A model generated the notes under the pieces. The model did no database searches. It was not told the DNA's origin and worked only from the letters and a program-made list of their open reading frames with translations. The position numbers and the translations under genes are program-made. Positions 13,401 to 23,701 of a stretch of 64,000 nucleotides of DNA are shown piece after piece; within the stretch, counting starts at the first letter, position 1, and the number at the start of each line of letters is the position of its first letter. The stretch is from Avena insularis (taxonomy: Eukaryota; Streptophyta; Magnoliopsida; Poales; Poaceae): assembly GCA_023614405.1 (NCBI GenBank), contig CM042685.1, positions 92,742,684-92,806,683 of the forward strand, given 5' to 3'.

Positions 13401-13756
13401 GAGGAGAGATATGGGCCGGCCTAGAATGGTCTGGCTCTGTTTTTTTCTGAAAATCCTTTTCCTTTTTCTGTTTCTCATTTCTCTTTTTCATTTTCATTTC
13501 AAATTCTGTTTTGAATAATTTCAAAAGTACTAGAAGGTTTTCAAAATATATAAAATACTGTAAGAACCCCTTTAGGCAATTTGGGATCCATAAATTTTGA
13601 TAATTTTCAAAATATGAAAACCATTTGAATGTGTTTCAAAGAGAGAGAAGGATTAGGGCTTTGCATTTAATTTCTTTTCATGCATTTTAAGGGATGATGC
13701 TCATGATGCACAAAACAAAACCCTAAATACTATTTAAGTAAAACTGGGGTGTTACA
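10451..13756 (-). repeat. 5' LTR of the LARD-like element
   Basis: This is the pair of 3767-7043. It runs on the minus strand from TGTAACACCCC at 13756 to GGTGTCA at 10451 and is about 30 bases longer than its partner through small indels. The GC-rich part (12590-13430) gives several overlapping frames without domains, which I do not call as genes. A ctaaatagg segment at about 12746 in the GC-rich part, also present in the other LTR, could be a weak TATA element on the minus strand. Confidence 0.85.
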
Positions 13757-13761
13757 ATGCA
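13757..13761. repeat. Target-site duplication, right (ATGCA) of the LARD-like element
   Basis: This is an exact copy of 3762-3766, directly after the gtgttaca end of the LTR. Confidence 0.85.
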
Positions 13762-14159
13762 TAAGATAGATTTAATTTTGAAATGCCTCTCCAATGGATT
13801 TGAAATTGTTTCTACAAGATTTGAAAGCTCCATTGTGTTTAGTGTCACATGGTCTAGCAAGGTGTTTAGCTCCATTGTGTTTAGTGTTAACTTTTGCAAA
13901 AATCACCATTACGCCATATGCTTAATATTTTCATTTTCTTTTGTTTTGATCTGGTTTGGATTTGACCTAGATGATATGGTTTTGATCTTTAAACCAATTA
14001 TCATCATTTACAACAATCAAACATGGCATTGCAAACCTTCATACATATTTATAACACACATGCATTAAGATAGTATTTATTATAAAAAAAGCTTTTGTTA
14101 ACCCTAATTTTGGTTGATTAGAATTGACATCCTCATTAATATTTTTGAGATGTTTTACA
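13762..14159 (-). mobile_element. G-family LTR, terminal part (continuation of copy 1)
   Basis: It resumes the G LTR broken at 3766 and ends in the family's conserved tail, gttaaccctaattttgg, then atttttgagatgttttaca, which corresponds to tttttgggatgtcaca at 30106. On the minus strand this is the first part of the LTR. The next base starts unrelated sequence. No G-family PPT (aaccttccctcctt) follows, so the LTR is not joined to an internal region here. Confidence 0.7.
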
Positions 14160-16411
14160 GAGGATGTGAGCTTTCCAATAGAAGATTCTCCGATTGGAAT
14201 TTCTGGCAATGGCGCAAGTAGGCAAAGAACTAGAAGCAAAGCGGGTTATTGACCACATAGCTATAGTCAAATCAAAGAAGAATCCACCACACAAGCCTAG
14301 TGTGAATAAGAAAGTGGATGTAAAAAGAAGACCGGGATAAAAGTAAAGTAGGGAAATGACTTGCCTAAGGCATTGAGAAAACCAAATCCTCCACCATCTC
14401 CCCTTAAAGACATGCAGATGTAAGCAGTAATAGCGAGCTATGAAAAAAGTGAATCCACCAGTTGCAGCTTTAAACTGACTAAATGCTCTTTACTTCCCTT
14501 TAGTTTAGTTTCGATCGATTCGTGCTTAGAGGAGAGAGGAAAGCAAGAATCAGAACCCATTTGAATCTCCATTTCATTTGGTAAATATAAGGCTAATGTG
14601 TTGGGACTAGGAGGCAGCCAACCCTGCATAGTGCTAGACCAAAACACGGTCAGCCGCATGAAAGCTTAGCTACATTTTTTAGCAAAGCCATGAAATCCTA
14701 GTCTTATGACTACTCCAGTCATCTCAAATTAAGTACTATGCACATAGTATTCTCTAATAGGGAGGATGTACTAGTATTCCATATCTCTATCTTCGGATAG
14801 TTGTGCCGTTTTCAGTCATTCCACCTGACTCTTTAGTTATATAGAACCTTCCCCTGATTGATCGAATGGCTTCCTCTGTAGGGTTTTTAGAAGATGCTAG
14901 TAGTTCTGGTTGAAGACAATGGACTTTCGAGCCTACGCTTTTAGAAGTATCGAGGAAACCAACCTAACATATTTATTATTTGAAATAACAGAATTCCCGT
15001 GAGGAGCAAGGATGTCTGATCCAGAATGGGATGAGAAATTCTTGGATAATTCATAAGCTCAGAAGAATGGAAGTAAAGTACCTGCCATTTTGTTGCCAGG
15101 TGTTCACGATCCGCAAATTTTGGAGCTTCCGTGCAAAGAAGAAATGTATTAATACTTGAAGGGAATGCAGGTGAAAATTGAGTATCTTTGGGAAATGAGA
15201 CCGACCTAGCACCTCAAGTTAGAAATATAATTCTGAGCTGGAACCCATGGAAAAGTGGGAATGAGCTTAGGCTTTACATGGTGTGGCTTGTGGCCATAAT
15301 AGCTCACTCGATAGGGTCTGCCGGACAATTATTTTTATTCGGTGCTGGGCATATTCATTTGCCAAGTTTCTTTCTAAGATACTAGTTGCTTCACCCCAGG
15401 TCGAGCAGTTAATTAGTCACAAGCAAGCGTTTTCCTTCAATTGGTCACTCTGGCTTGGGGTGGGATATAGCAAACTATAGCAACCAGAAAGGATAGCTAT
15501 GTTTACAATGGAATCATTCTCATTGAAAAGGGGCACCAGAAGTTCAAACATCAGACCCATATGGCCTCGAGGTAGGAGAAAATGAATCGATCACTGTTGG
15601 CACTCTAGAATTGCGTATATTGGGATGCGCATGTGAACTATTGATACTTGAATTTTGTATAGAAGAATCCAACTCGAATGAAGATACCAACCAAGACTTC
15701 CCATTTTTGGCGAGATGATCGTATTTTGTTCCCCTTTTTCGATAAGGTATTAGTTCTCTGCGGAGCCACTAAGCTAGAAGTGGCTATAGTTATGGGTCTC
15801 ATCTCAATGTTTAATCTTCTCCCCGGAAACTCTCTATTTAGGATCAATGACATGTCCGAGTCAGTGTGGTTCCCCGGCGCTGATGTACTGACCAACTGGT
15901 CTGATTCAATTGAACACCCAAGTTAGGTATTGATAAAGTTCACACATTGAAAGGTCCAAAGATACAAATCAATTAATATGTAGCTTACTTAGTATCATAC
16001 TTATAGTAGGCGATCTCTTGGTTTTTGACCCGATAGAGCAATCCGAATTAGATTATATTGATATAGAGTAGTAGGGTTCCAATTCAAAGTCGTTTTTAGA
16101 CGCCTTTGTTTCTTATGTACCAACTGTGTCTTCCCCAAGGGAAGTAAATGGGTCGATTTGAAAAAATAAGTTCTTAGTCGTAGAATATTATTCTCGTCAG
16201 ACTCGGTACCTAGGTCAATGGATTCATAGAATTTTTCCCCATTTCGTGGAACTAAAAGGGTCTTCATCCGTATTTTCTCATTCATGTATCACAAATGGAT
16301 CTACAGTAGGATATTTTATTGCTCATTTGTATAATGAATTTCTTATAAATAAAGGTCTTATTGCTGAAATCTATTTGATTTGGATCAGTAACGTTGGTGA
16401 ATTAACAGAAA

Positions 16412-16497
16412 CAGAAAGAAAGGGATTTAAACACTCGGTAAACAAAAGCATACATAGCAGTTCCAATGCTACGCCTTGAACCACTCGGCCATCTCTT
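16412..16497 (-). pseudogene. trnS-GGA: Plastid-type trnS-GGA copy (decayed)
   Basis: The plus strand is the complement of a plastid tRNA-Ser(GGA). The D-arm side reads ccttgaaccactcggccatctct at 16474-16496, the anticodon complement tcc is at 16462-16464 in agttccaatgct, the long variable arm is ggtaaacaaaagcatac, and the T-arm/acceptor side is cagaaagaaagggatttaaacac. The T-loop side normally contains gggttcgaa; here it reads as gtgtttaaa on the minus strand, so several conserved T-arm bases are changed. The length is right for a class II serine tRNA. A plastid tRNA in nuclear DNA would not be expressed from a plastid promoter and is most likely inert. Confidence 0.8.
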
Positions 16498-18045
16498 CTA
16501 CATAAATTATTGACTAGAAACTGAATGAATAGCGAGTTTTCGTATCACTAGAGTATAGGTACAACCGATCACAGGTTCCATAGGGATTTTAAATTCCTTT
16601 CCAATTTCATATTTCTCAACAACAACTTCTCTCATCCCCACGGATCTATTCCAAATTATGGAATCGTCCCATGTTTCTATTTCGATTGTATGGAATGGCG
16701 TATACACATTATGCAAACAGAACTTATGGTTACTTTACTCTATTTTATCATGGCTTGTTAAACCTTTCTTTTTTCTCTTTGGATCATAACCAAATAAAAA
16801 CTTTTCGAGTTATCAGAATCCATAGTCAAATTAAATCCTTAGTTATTCAAGTTAGATGAAATAGTAATAGTTTGTCTCATTGGTATACTAAGAAATGCAA
16901 TCTAATTCAAATATGGAATATCTCTCCTTGTCAAGACAATTTGAGCATAAATCCCATATCTATTATCTTTTTTATTGAATTAGTATTTTTTTTGCTATTT
17001 CGTACTATATAATTCCTTTGTTTATGGGATCACTTCCCTCGAGGTTTCCCAATCAATGGGCTCCCCAAGCTTGAATTATTTTTACCCATTCTTCGAGAGT
17101 TATAGGTTTTTTTGGGTATCGTAAATAGAAGTTCTCAGAAAAATACCTAATTAAACAAGAACATGACCATTGAAGCTAAATATCAGAGGATCTGTAATAG
17201 GATTCTCATAGACTTGCCAGTAAATCTGAAATTATGAATCGGCTTTTCTTTTGCGCTAGCCTCAAACTTGATGCATTTTCCCTTATTATTTTATATGGCA
17301 TATCCATACGTTAATAACCTAGTGTTTGATAAATTTCAAGCAATATTGACGGTTAGATAGAGAGATGATGATAGGCTAAAGGATGGTATTTACTTATTAT
17401 AAAGAATATATAGAAAGGGAAAAGCTCAATAGCCACTATTGATCCCCTAGACAGAGAACATAATTCAGGATCAGGTGCGATGTGAAGAGGTAGCCTAACC
17501 TTTTATGAGAATCAATTGGAAAGTGTAAAGGTGACATACCCCAACAAAGCAGTACAAAAATACGCGAGCGACTGGACCACATAGTTAGCAACATGAACTG
17601 CTCATAGATTTACCCGCCTGCGAGAGTACACAACTTGGAAATGACCGAATCGTACCAAGGGACCACCTTCTATCTTGGTAAGCAAAGTTGCTTCTGAATC
17701 CAATAAGTCATCAATAGTTAGTAGCTTGTCGAGGAAAGAGTATGCTCTTTTACTCGATCGAAAGCCGTATATTCTTCTGGTGAGATATTTCTACGATATG
17801 TCCATGCATTGATTCTATCAACAATGGAAATGGCACTATTGTTTCCATGCGAGAAAGCCTGATAAGGAAAGGGGATGCCAATTTCAAGATAGAAAGAAGT
17901 TGATAGGAGATGGAAGCCATTTCCAGTTGGCGAATAAGCGAAGAAATCATTCCATTACAATATTATCAAGAACAAGAGAAATAACTAATATCATATTTGG
18001 GGATTTTGATTGAAATACCCTTTATGGGTGTTTTATGTAGAAATA

Positions 18046-18613
18046 CGCTTTTTGCTTATTTCGCGGTTTAGTTTAGTTTACAGGGACTACTTTTGTAACT
18101 TCTTGGTATACCTATGGATAGGCTAGTTCCTATTTGGAAGGTTGTAATTTCTTAACCGCGGCAGTTTATACCCCTACCAATAGTTAGCACACCCTTTGTT
18201 GCTACTATGTGGCCCGGAAGCACAAGGGGATTTGACTCGTTGGTGTCAATTAGGTGGTATGTGTGGACTTTTGTCACTCTTCACAATGATTTTGCACTAA
18301 TAGGTTTCCTGTTATACCAATTTGTGAACTTTCTTGGTCAGTTCAATTGCAGCCTTATAATGCAATCTCATTTTCTGGTCCAATCGCTATTTTTGTTTCC
18401 GTATTCCTTATTTATCCACTAGGGGAATATGGTTGCTTCTTTGCACCGAGTTTTGGCATAGCACAGTGATATTTCGATTCATCCTCTTCTTCCAAGAATT
18501 TCATAATTGAACCCATTTCATATGATGGGAGTTGCCGGAGTATTAGGCATGGCTCTACTATGCGCTATTCATGGGGAGACCGTAAAAAAACACTCTTTTT
18601 GAGGACGGTGATG
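18046..18613 (+). pseudogene. psbD: Plastid psbD (photosystem II D2) fragment, broken
   Basis: Translated pieces follow the D2 protein in order: ATG-less start at CAYFA-like gcttatttcgc, then TTFVTSWYT, SSYLEGCNFLTA, then [20 protein letters not shown] (including the chlorophyll-ligand His197 region) and LLCAIHG (His214 region), ending at TLFEDGDG. This covers roughly residues 42-227 of about 353. A lost base near 18186 gives an early stop (aatagttagcac), and more indels and substitutions occur at 18068, 18257 and 18330. Both ends are cut without a promoter, and the sequence changes abruptly at 18614. D2 acts in the PSII core in thylakoids, but this copy cannot encode it. It is either a direct plastid insertion or plastid DNA carried by mitochondrial DNA. 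Confidence 0.9.
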
Positions 18614-19412
18614 GTAAGCTTCTACATGCCCTCGGTGGCTAGGACACACGTTGGCTACTATTTGTGGAAATTGATGCTTGGGATGAGCAAGTGCATTTGT
18701 TGGATTTCGAGCAATAGCAGAAGCGGGGCGGGGGAGTTGGGTGGGAATCATTGATAGAAATTAGGATTTTCCCTGAGGTACGATAGCGTCTAAACTAAAG
18801 AAAGAGAATATGGAAAGTGAATGTGGTAAAGGATACCAAGAGTAGGTTCCCTGGATGATTTTTAGGGGTCTTTTCTTTGAACAAATCAATCTATATAGAA
18901 AATTGGATGGATCTTCCACCTATGCTATGAGTGAATCTTATCATCACTGGCGAGTGGTATCGTATCACCGTCTTCGTCCTGAAACATATGCAGAGCTAAG
19001 CTAGTGTAGGCTTTGACACAACTAATATTCGCTACAAGTACTACACTCGCTTCGCTATACTCTTCTCTTATGCTTCGTGCTTCGTATAGGCTAAATAAGC
19101 CGCTCATCCCTGGCGAATCCTATCCACATAGGAACTAGGAACCAATGGGGAAAGGCAAAACATATTCAATACTAGGAGATAAGTCACTAGTTTGATAGGA
19201 CCAGGGAGAGGATCTTGATCACCTTGCCTATGAATTCAAGGCCTTAGGAAAATCATCCTACAATGGACCATAGGGACTGATAATGAAGAAGACATAAAAA
19301 TAAGGTTAGGGGGATAAAAAGAAAACCTCCTCCCATTCAAAGTCGTCTTCAAGTAACTTTTTGATTATTTACCTACTATGGATGGATCAACTATAGGTTA
19401 GAGTTTAGCCAA

Positions 19413-19417
19413 AATAC
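19413..19417. repeat. Possible left TSD (AATAC) of the Athila-type element
   Basis: These are the five bases directly before the TG terminus of the LTR at 19418. The matching right copy cannot be found because the right LTR is truncated at 60331. Confidence 0.3.
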
Positions 19418-20969
19418 TGATGCGGCTCAGATCACTGTAGAGCTTCGTTGGGATACCGCAAGAGGAAGGTGTGATGAGCCCAACAGTAAGTTTTCCCTCA
19501 GTTATGAAACCAAGGTTATCAAACTAGTAGGAGGAAGGAAACAACTCCAAGGTGTTTCTAACAACTTGGAACCTGCACAACACAAACTCAAGACTTTGCC
19601 CCAATGTATAGTGAGGTTGTCAATCTCACCGGTTTGCTAAAAACAAAGGATTAAATGTATAGTGTGGAAGATAGTAGTTTCTTGTAGAAAGTAAAAGGTA
19701 ACAGTAGATGATGTATCAATGATAAAGATTGGACCGGGGTCCATAGTTCACTACATGTGATCTCCTTAAGATAGATAACATGCTGGGTGAACAAATTACA
19801 TCAGGGCAATTGATAGATTGAGAAAGCATAATAATGCATATACTAGACATCATGACTCCTATGAGATTTGATTGAGCATTACAACAATATACATAGACCA
19901 TAATCCAACTGCATCTATGACTAATAATCCACCTTCAGGTTATCATCTGAACCCCTTCTAGTATTAAGTTGCAAGCAACGGATAATTGCATTAAGACATG
20001 TGCGTAAAGTAAACAATACAATTGTTCCATGAACCAAAGATTGTTGTTTTCTCCCTAGTAGCAACAGCACATCTACAACCTTAGCGATTCCTGTCACTTT
20101 CCCAGATTACTAGAGGCATGAACCTACTATCGAGCATAAATACTCCCTCTTGGAGTCAGAAGAATCTACTTGGCCAGGATAGCTACTAGCAACGGAGAGC
20201 ATGCAAGATCACAAATAACACAGATATGATAGAATCAATAATCAATATAACATAGTATCTCAATATCCATCGGATACCCGTAAAGACAACATGCATGATT
20301 ACAAATAGATGATCTTTATCATGAACGGAGCTCACAAGATCTAAACATGATAGCACAAAGGAGGAGAAACAACCATCTAGCTACTGTATGGACCCATAGT
20401 CCAAGGGTGAACTACTCACGCATCATACCGAAGGCTGGCATGGTAATGAAGAAGGCCTCCAGGATGATCTCTCCCCTCTAGAAGGGTGTCGGGAAGAGCT
20501 TCGGATCCCTCCGATCTAGGGACGTTGGTGGCGGTGGCTACCGACTGTTTCGTGGAGATCTGATCGGGTGCTTAGGGTTTGTGCATCGGGGTGACTTTAC
20601 ATGCTAAGAGGCGAGGTCGGGGGCCGCCCGAGAGGCCCACACCTAGGGTCGGCTCGCCCTCCCCTAGGTTGCACCGCCCTAGAGTGTGGCCGCCTCGTGG
20701 CCCCACTTTGTCTCCCCTCCGGACTTTGTGTTCTCTTCGGTAAAATATTGACTTTGGCTTTTGTCCCGTCCAATTCCGAGAATATTTCCTTACTAGGTTT
20801 TCTGAAACAAAAAATAGCAGAAAACAGGAAACTGGCACTTCAACATCTTGTTAATAGGTTAGTCCCAGAAAATGTATAAAAATACCTCAAAGTGTATACA
20901 AATCAAATCAAAGTTGATACTAAACAACCATGGAACATAAAAAATAATAGATACGTTTACGACGTATCA
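19418..20969 (-). repeat. 3' LTR of the Athila-type element
   Basis: On the minus strand it starts TGATACGTCGTAAACG and ends GAGCCGCATCA. The opening TGATACGTC is a common start of Triticeae LTRs. About the first 1.27 kb of the plus-strand sequence is repeated at 59045-60331; the remaining part (20690-20969) has no partner because the other LTR is truncated. Confidence 0.85.
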
Positions 20970-22100
20970 AGCATCCTAAAGATTAACTCCTGCTCATTGT
21001 CGAGTAGGTAAGTGATAAAGAATAATTTTTTAGGTGACATGCACCATCACAATCTTGATCAAAATATTTGCAAAGCATTGAAAGCTGGGATCAAAGTACT
21101 CTAAACATGAGCATGAAAGATGTAGTTCTAACAATAACATAGCAACTATGTTGCACCATGAAAACACATAAACAAATATCATGAATAACAATGCATTGAG
21201 AGACGTTAGTTTGTTTCACATGTAGAAAACATAGCAAGTGTGGTATTCAGCTTGTCCCTCATGGAGTAGTAAAACATAAATTCATAGGAACCTTCAAAGT
21301 TCATAAGGGTGACTAGATACAAATAGTTCAAAAACAAGAAATATCAACATTATGAATCAATCAATAATTTGGAACGATGCACATAAAACTAAGAATGACA
21401 ACTATGCTCTCTTAATTGGTGCATAAAGATAGAAGGTGGAGACTCCACTTTACTCACAAGCAAGTTCTTGTCATTGTAAGTATATGTGTATCATAGAGAA
21501 CTGCCAATGGGGTACCCCCTGCCCCATGACACATGAGCTATACCATATCAAAATGACAAGGCAACAGACAGTCAGTTTCTCAGCGATCCTTTTATTCACC
21601 ATGATCATGGTGCATATATTTTTTCTCTCTTTTTTCTATATTTTTTTCTGAGGATGCTTCATAGATTGCTCACTATGGTGATGCTGCAAGTTTCCACCAT
21701 GATTAGGCATGGCTTAGGCTAGCCGTCCAGGCATTTCTCTAACACATATATAATACTCCATGGACTTACAAGCTCCCCTTTTATTTCACACCGCCGACAT
21801 CTATAAACAAAAGATCATGATATCAATTGTAATATGTACAGGTGTTGAAAGCTTCCCCATGACAGCATGGTTTTGCTAATTCCAAACTTATAAGTGCAAG
21901 TATATACAACATAGATGACAAAATGGTTCAAGCTTATTAGGTGCAAGAAAGTAAAGTGTTCCATCAAGTTTGTGAGAGCTTTAATCACTAATTTTCTCAT
22001 AACAAGTTTAATTTGTAAGATAGATAAAACAAGAATATACTTGGAATGGTGTAACACACCATGCATACGAATTTATAGTGGACTCTTTGGAATAACTTGG
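20970..22100 (-). mobile_element. Athila-type element, internal non-coding part before the 3' LTR
   Basis: AT-rich sequence between the LTR and the G insertion, without a frame that resembles a retrotransposon protein. ORFs such as 21436-21651 and 21815-22066 lack domains. The expected polypurine tract is weak: the minus strand next to the LTR reads TTTAGGATGCT. The region continues at 55357 on the far side of the G element. Confidence 0.6.
22096..22100. repeat. Left TSD (CTTGG) of the G chromovirus
   Basis: CTTGG precedes TGTCAACACC. The right flank has ATTGG at 55352-55356, a 4 of 5 match. The Athila sequence is continuous across the pair once the G element is removed. Confidence 0.6.
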
Positions 22101-23696
22101 TGTCAACACCCGGATTTTTAATCCCAGATGCCTGTTATGCTATACATCGCAATCCTAGGATTACCATTTTTGCGAGTCATAACAAATTGTATATCATAGT
22201 ACATCATCCATTACAAACCATATATAAGGTCTTACAAAAAATAAAGGATCAAATGATCCAGTCTTAATACAATCATAGCGGCGGGATAACGTAATAATAA
22301 TGATAGCGTAGGCGAAACTCCATCTTCATGGTCACATGCAATGCTGACGATGGGATATGATCCTAGTTTTCGTAACCTTCCTGCTGTCCATCCTCCTGAT
22401 AGTCCTCTTCATAGTCTAGCCACGGGAATATCCAGGGACAAAGCCATGAGTACTCTTTAAGTACTCTCAAACTAATACTAACAAGTGAAGTGGTTTTGGG
22501 TAGGAAATACTAAGCTCTAGGTTGTTTTGCAAAAAGCCAGATTTACCTCTACTGAGTTCAGAAGCAAAGAAGGCTAGTTGAAAGTTTTAGAACACCTAAG
22601 TGGGAACTTGAATTTTCATATCACAACCCTGTTGTGGTCAAGTCAAAGTCATGAATCATTTCACAAGTCATTTTGAAAACATCTGACGACGGAACAGTAT
22701 GGCCACTTCAACTGTCCATAACCACGGACGTGGCTATTCAAATAGTTTCACACTCTGCAGAGGTGGTACACTTTCACCACAACATTCGATACATCCATTA
22801 GGAACAATCCTAAATTCACCATACTCAGTATGCGGATAATCAATCCTAACCTTTCAATTACACGCCCTAGTATAGGCACCTCTTCTGTGAGTTTGGCCTC
22901 CCAACCATGACCAACTGTCATCTTGGGAACTGCACAGGTGGACAATCTTCACAAGGTAGCCTCAGCTCAAACCTTGGCTGCAAGGGAACCCATACTAAGG
23001 TATATAAATTTCCAGTCAAGCCCTACCCAATTTTCGGGTATTTTGTTTGTACAGTAAAATTGGAATGGTATCACATCCACACAACCATCAGTTTTATAAA
23101 GGGCTAAGGCTCATGCCTTAACATTTTCATCATTAGAATCATCTGGTGTTCAAGAACACATGTCAAAATATTTCAGTAGAATGACTCATCATTCTAAGGT
23201 TTTCACCAAGTATTCCCATCTAAAGTGATCAAGTTTTATGCTTAGCACTAGCATCTACAGGTGAGGGTGAACACTAAGAAGGGGGTGGCAATCAAGTTTG
23301 AATGATCTAAGTTCAATCTCATGACTCGGGACGACATCAAGATTATCTAACTTAGGCCAAGATTTATGCTCTTTATGCTACCTTTAATAATATTTCTAAG
23401 CTCTATAATTACCAAGTAAACTTTACTAGAAAGCTTTGATAAAGAAATAAAATACTAAGCTTGCAAGTAAAACTAGGATTGGGTATCAATTAGTGTAAGC
23501 TTGCAAGGATTAGCTTGCTAAGTCAACTTGTATAGTGAGGCTTACAAGGTTGCAAGTATAGGCTTGCCTTGTGTAGAGAAGTGGTTGAAGTTCTCCTTGG
23601 CTTCTTCCTCGTAGTATTCTACTTCCTCCTCGTATCCTTGGTTAGTACTAGCGTCTATAAATAAATACGAGGTACACAATCACTAAACAATACTTA

Positions 23697-23701
23697 ACTA
23701 C
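23697..23701. repeat. Left TSD (ACTAC) of the R-like solo LTR
   Basis: ACTAC is repeated at 27734-27738. The uninterrupted site aacttacttttattta-like ttaactacttttatttatc is preserved at 40690 in the other LTR, which confirms the insertion point. Confidence 0.85.

Larger units (their letters stand above)
3767..13756 (-). mobile_element. LARD-like LTR retrotransposon, complete, non-autonomous
   Basis: Two direct repeats of about 3.3 kb (3767-7043 and 10451-13756) flank an internal region of about 3.4 kb. Read on the minus strand, each LTR starts TGTAACACCCC and ends GGTGTC(G)CA or GGTGTCA. An AGGTATCAGAGTA primer site follows the 5' LTR, a purine-rich tract precedes the 3' LTR, and ATGCA is duplicated at both ends. 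LTRs longer than 3 kb around a short internal region without working genes match the LARD (large retrotransposon derivative) type described in Triticeae. The internal region is not random, though: it holds a decayed chromovirus-like reverse transcriptase. Mobilisation would need enzymes from a related chromovirus. The family name is not assigned. Confidence 0.85.
14160..19417. other. Organelle-derived mosaic (plastid pieces, probably mixed with mitochondrial-type DNA)
   Basis: This block lacks the retrotransposon signatures seen on both sides. Two plastid genes can be recognised in it: trnS-GGA at 16412-16497 and a psbD fragment at 18046-18613. They lie far apart in grass plastid genomes, so the block is rearranged rather than one colinear insert. 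Sequence around 19020-19120 (repeated cttcgct/cttcgtg words) and 14850-15000 has the look of grass mitochondrial spacer DNA, so transfer by way of the mitochondrion is possible; this is an impression, not a match I can prove. ORFs at 15678-15926 (+), 16001-16285 (-), 16507-16716 (-) and 17750-17950 (-) are not recognised; the last three have a basic, plastid-like composition. No further tRNA or rRNA was found. Confidence 0.6.
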
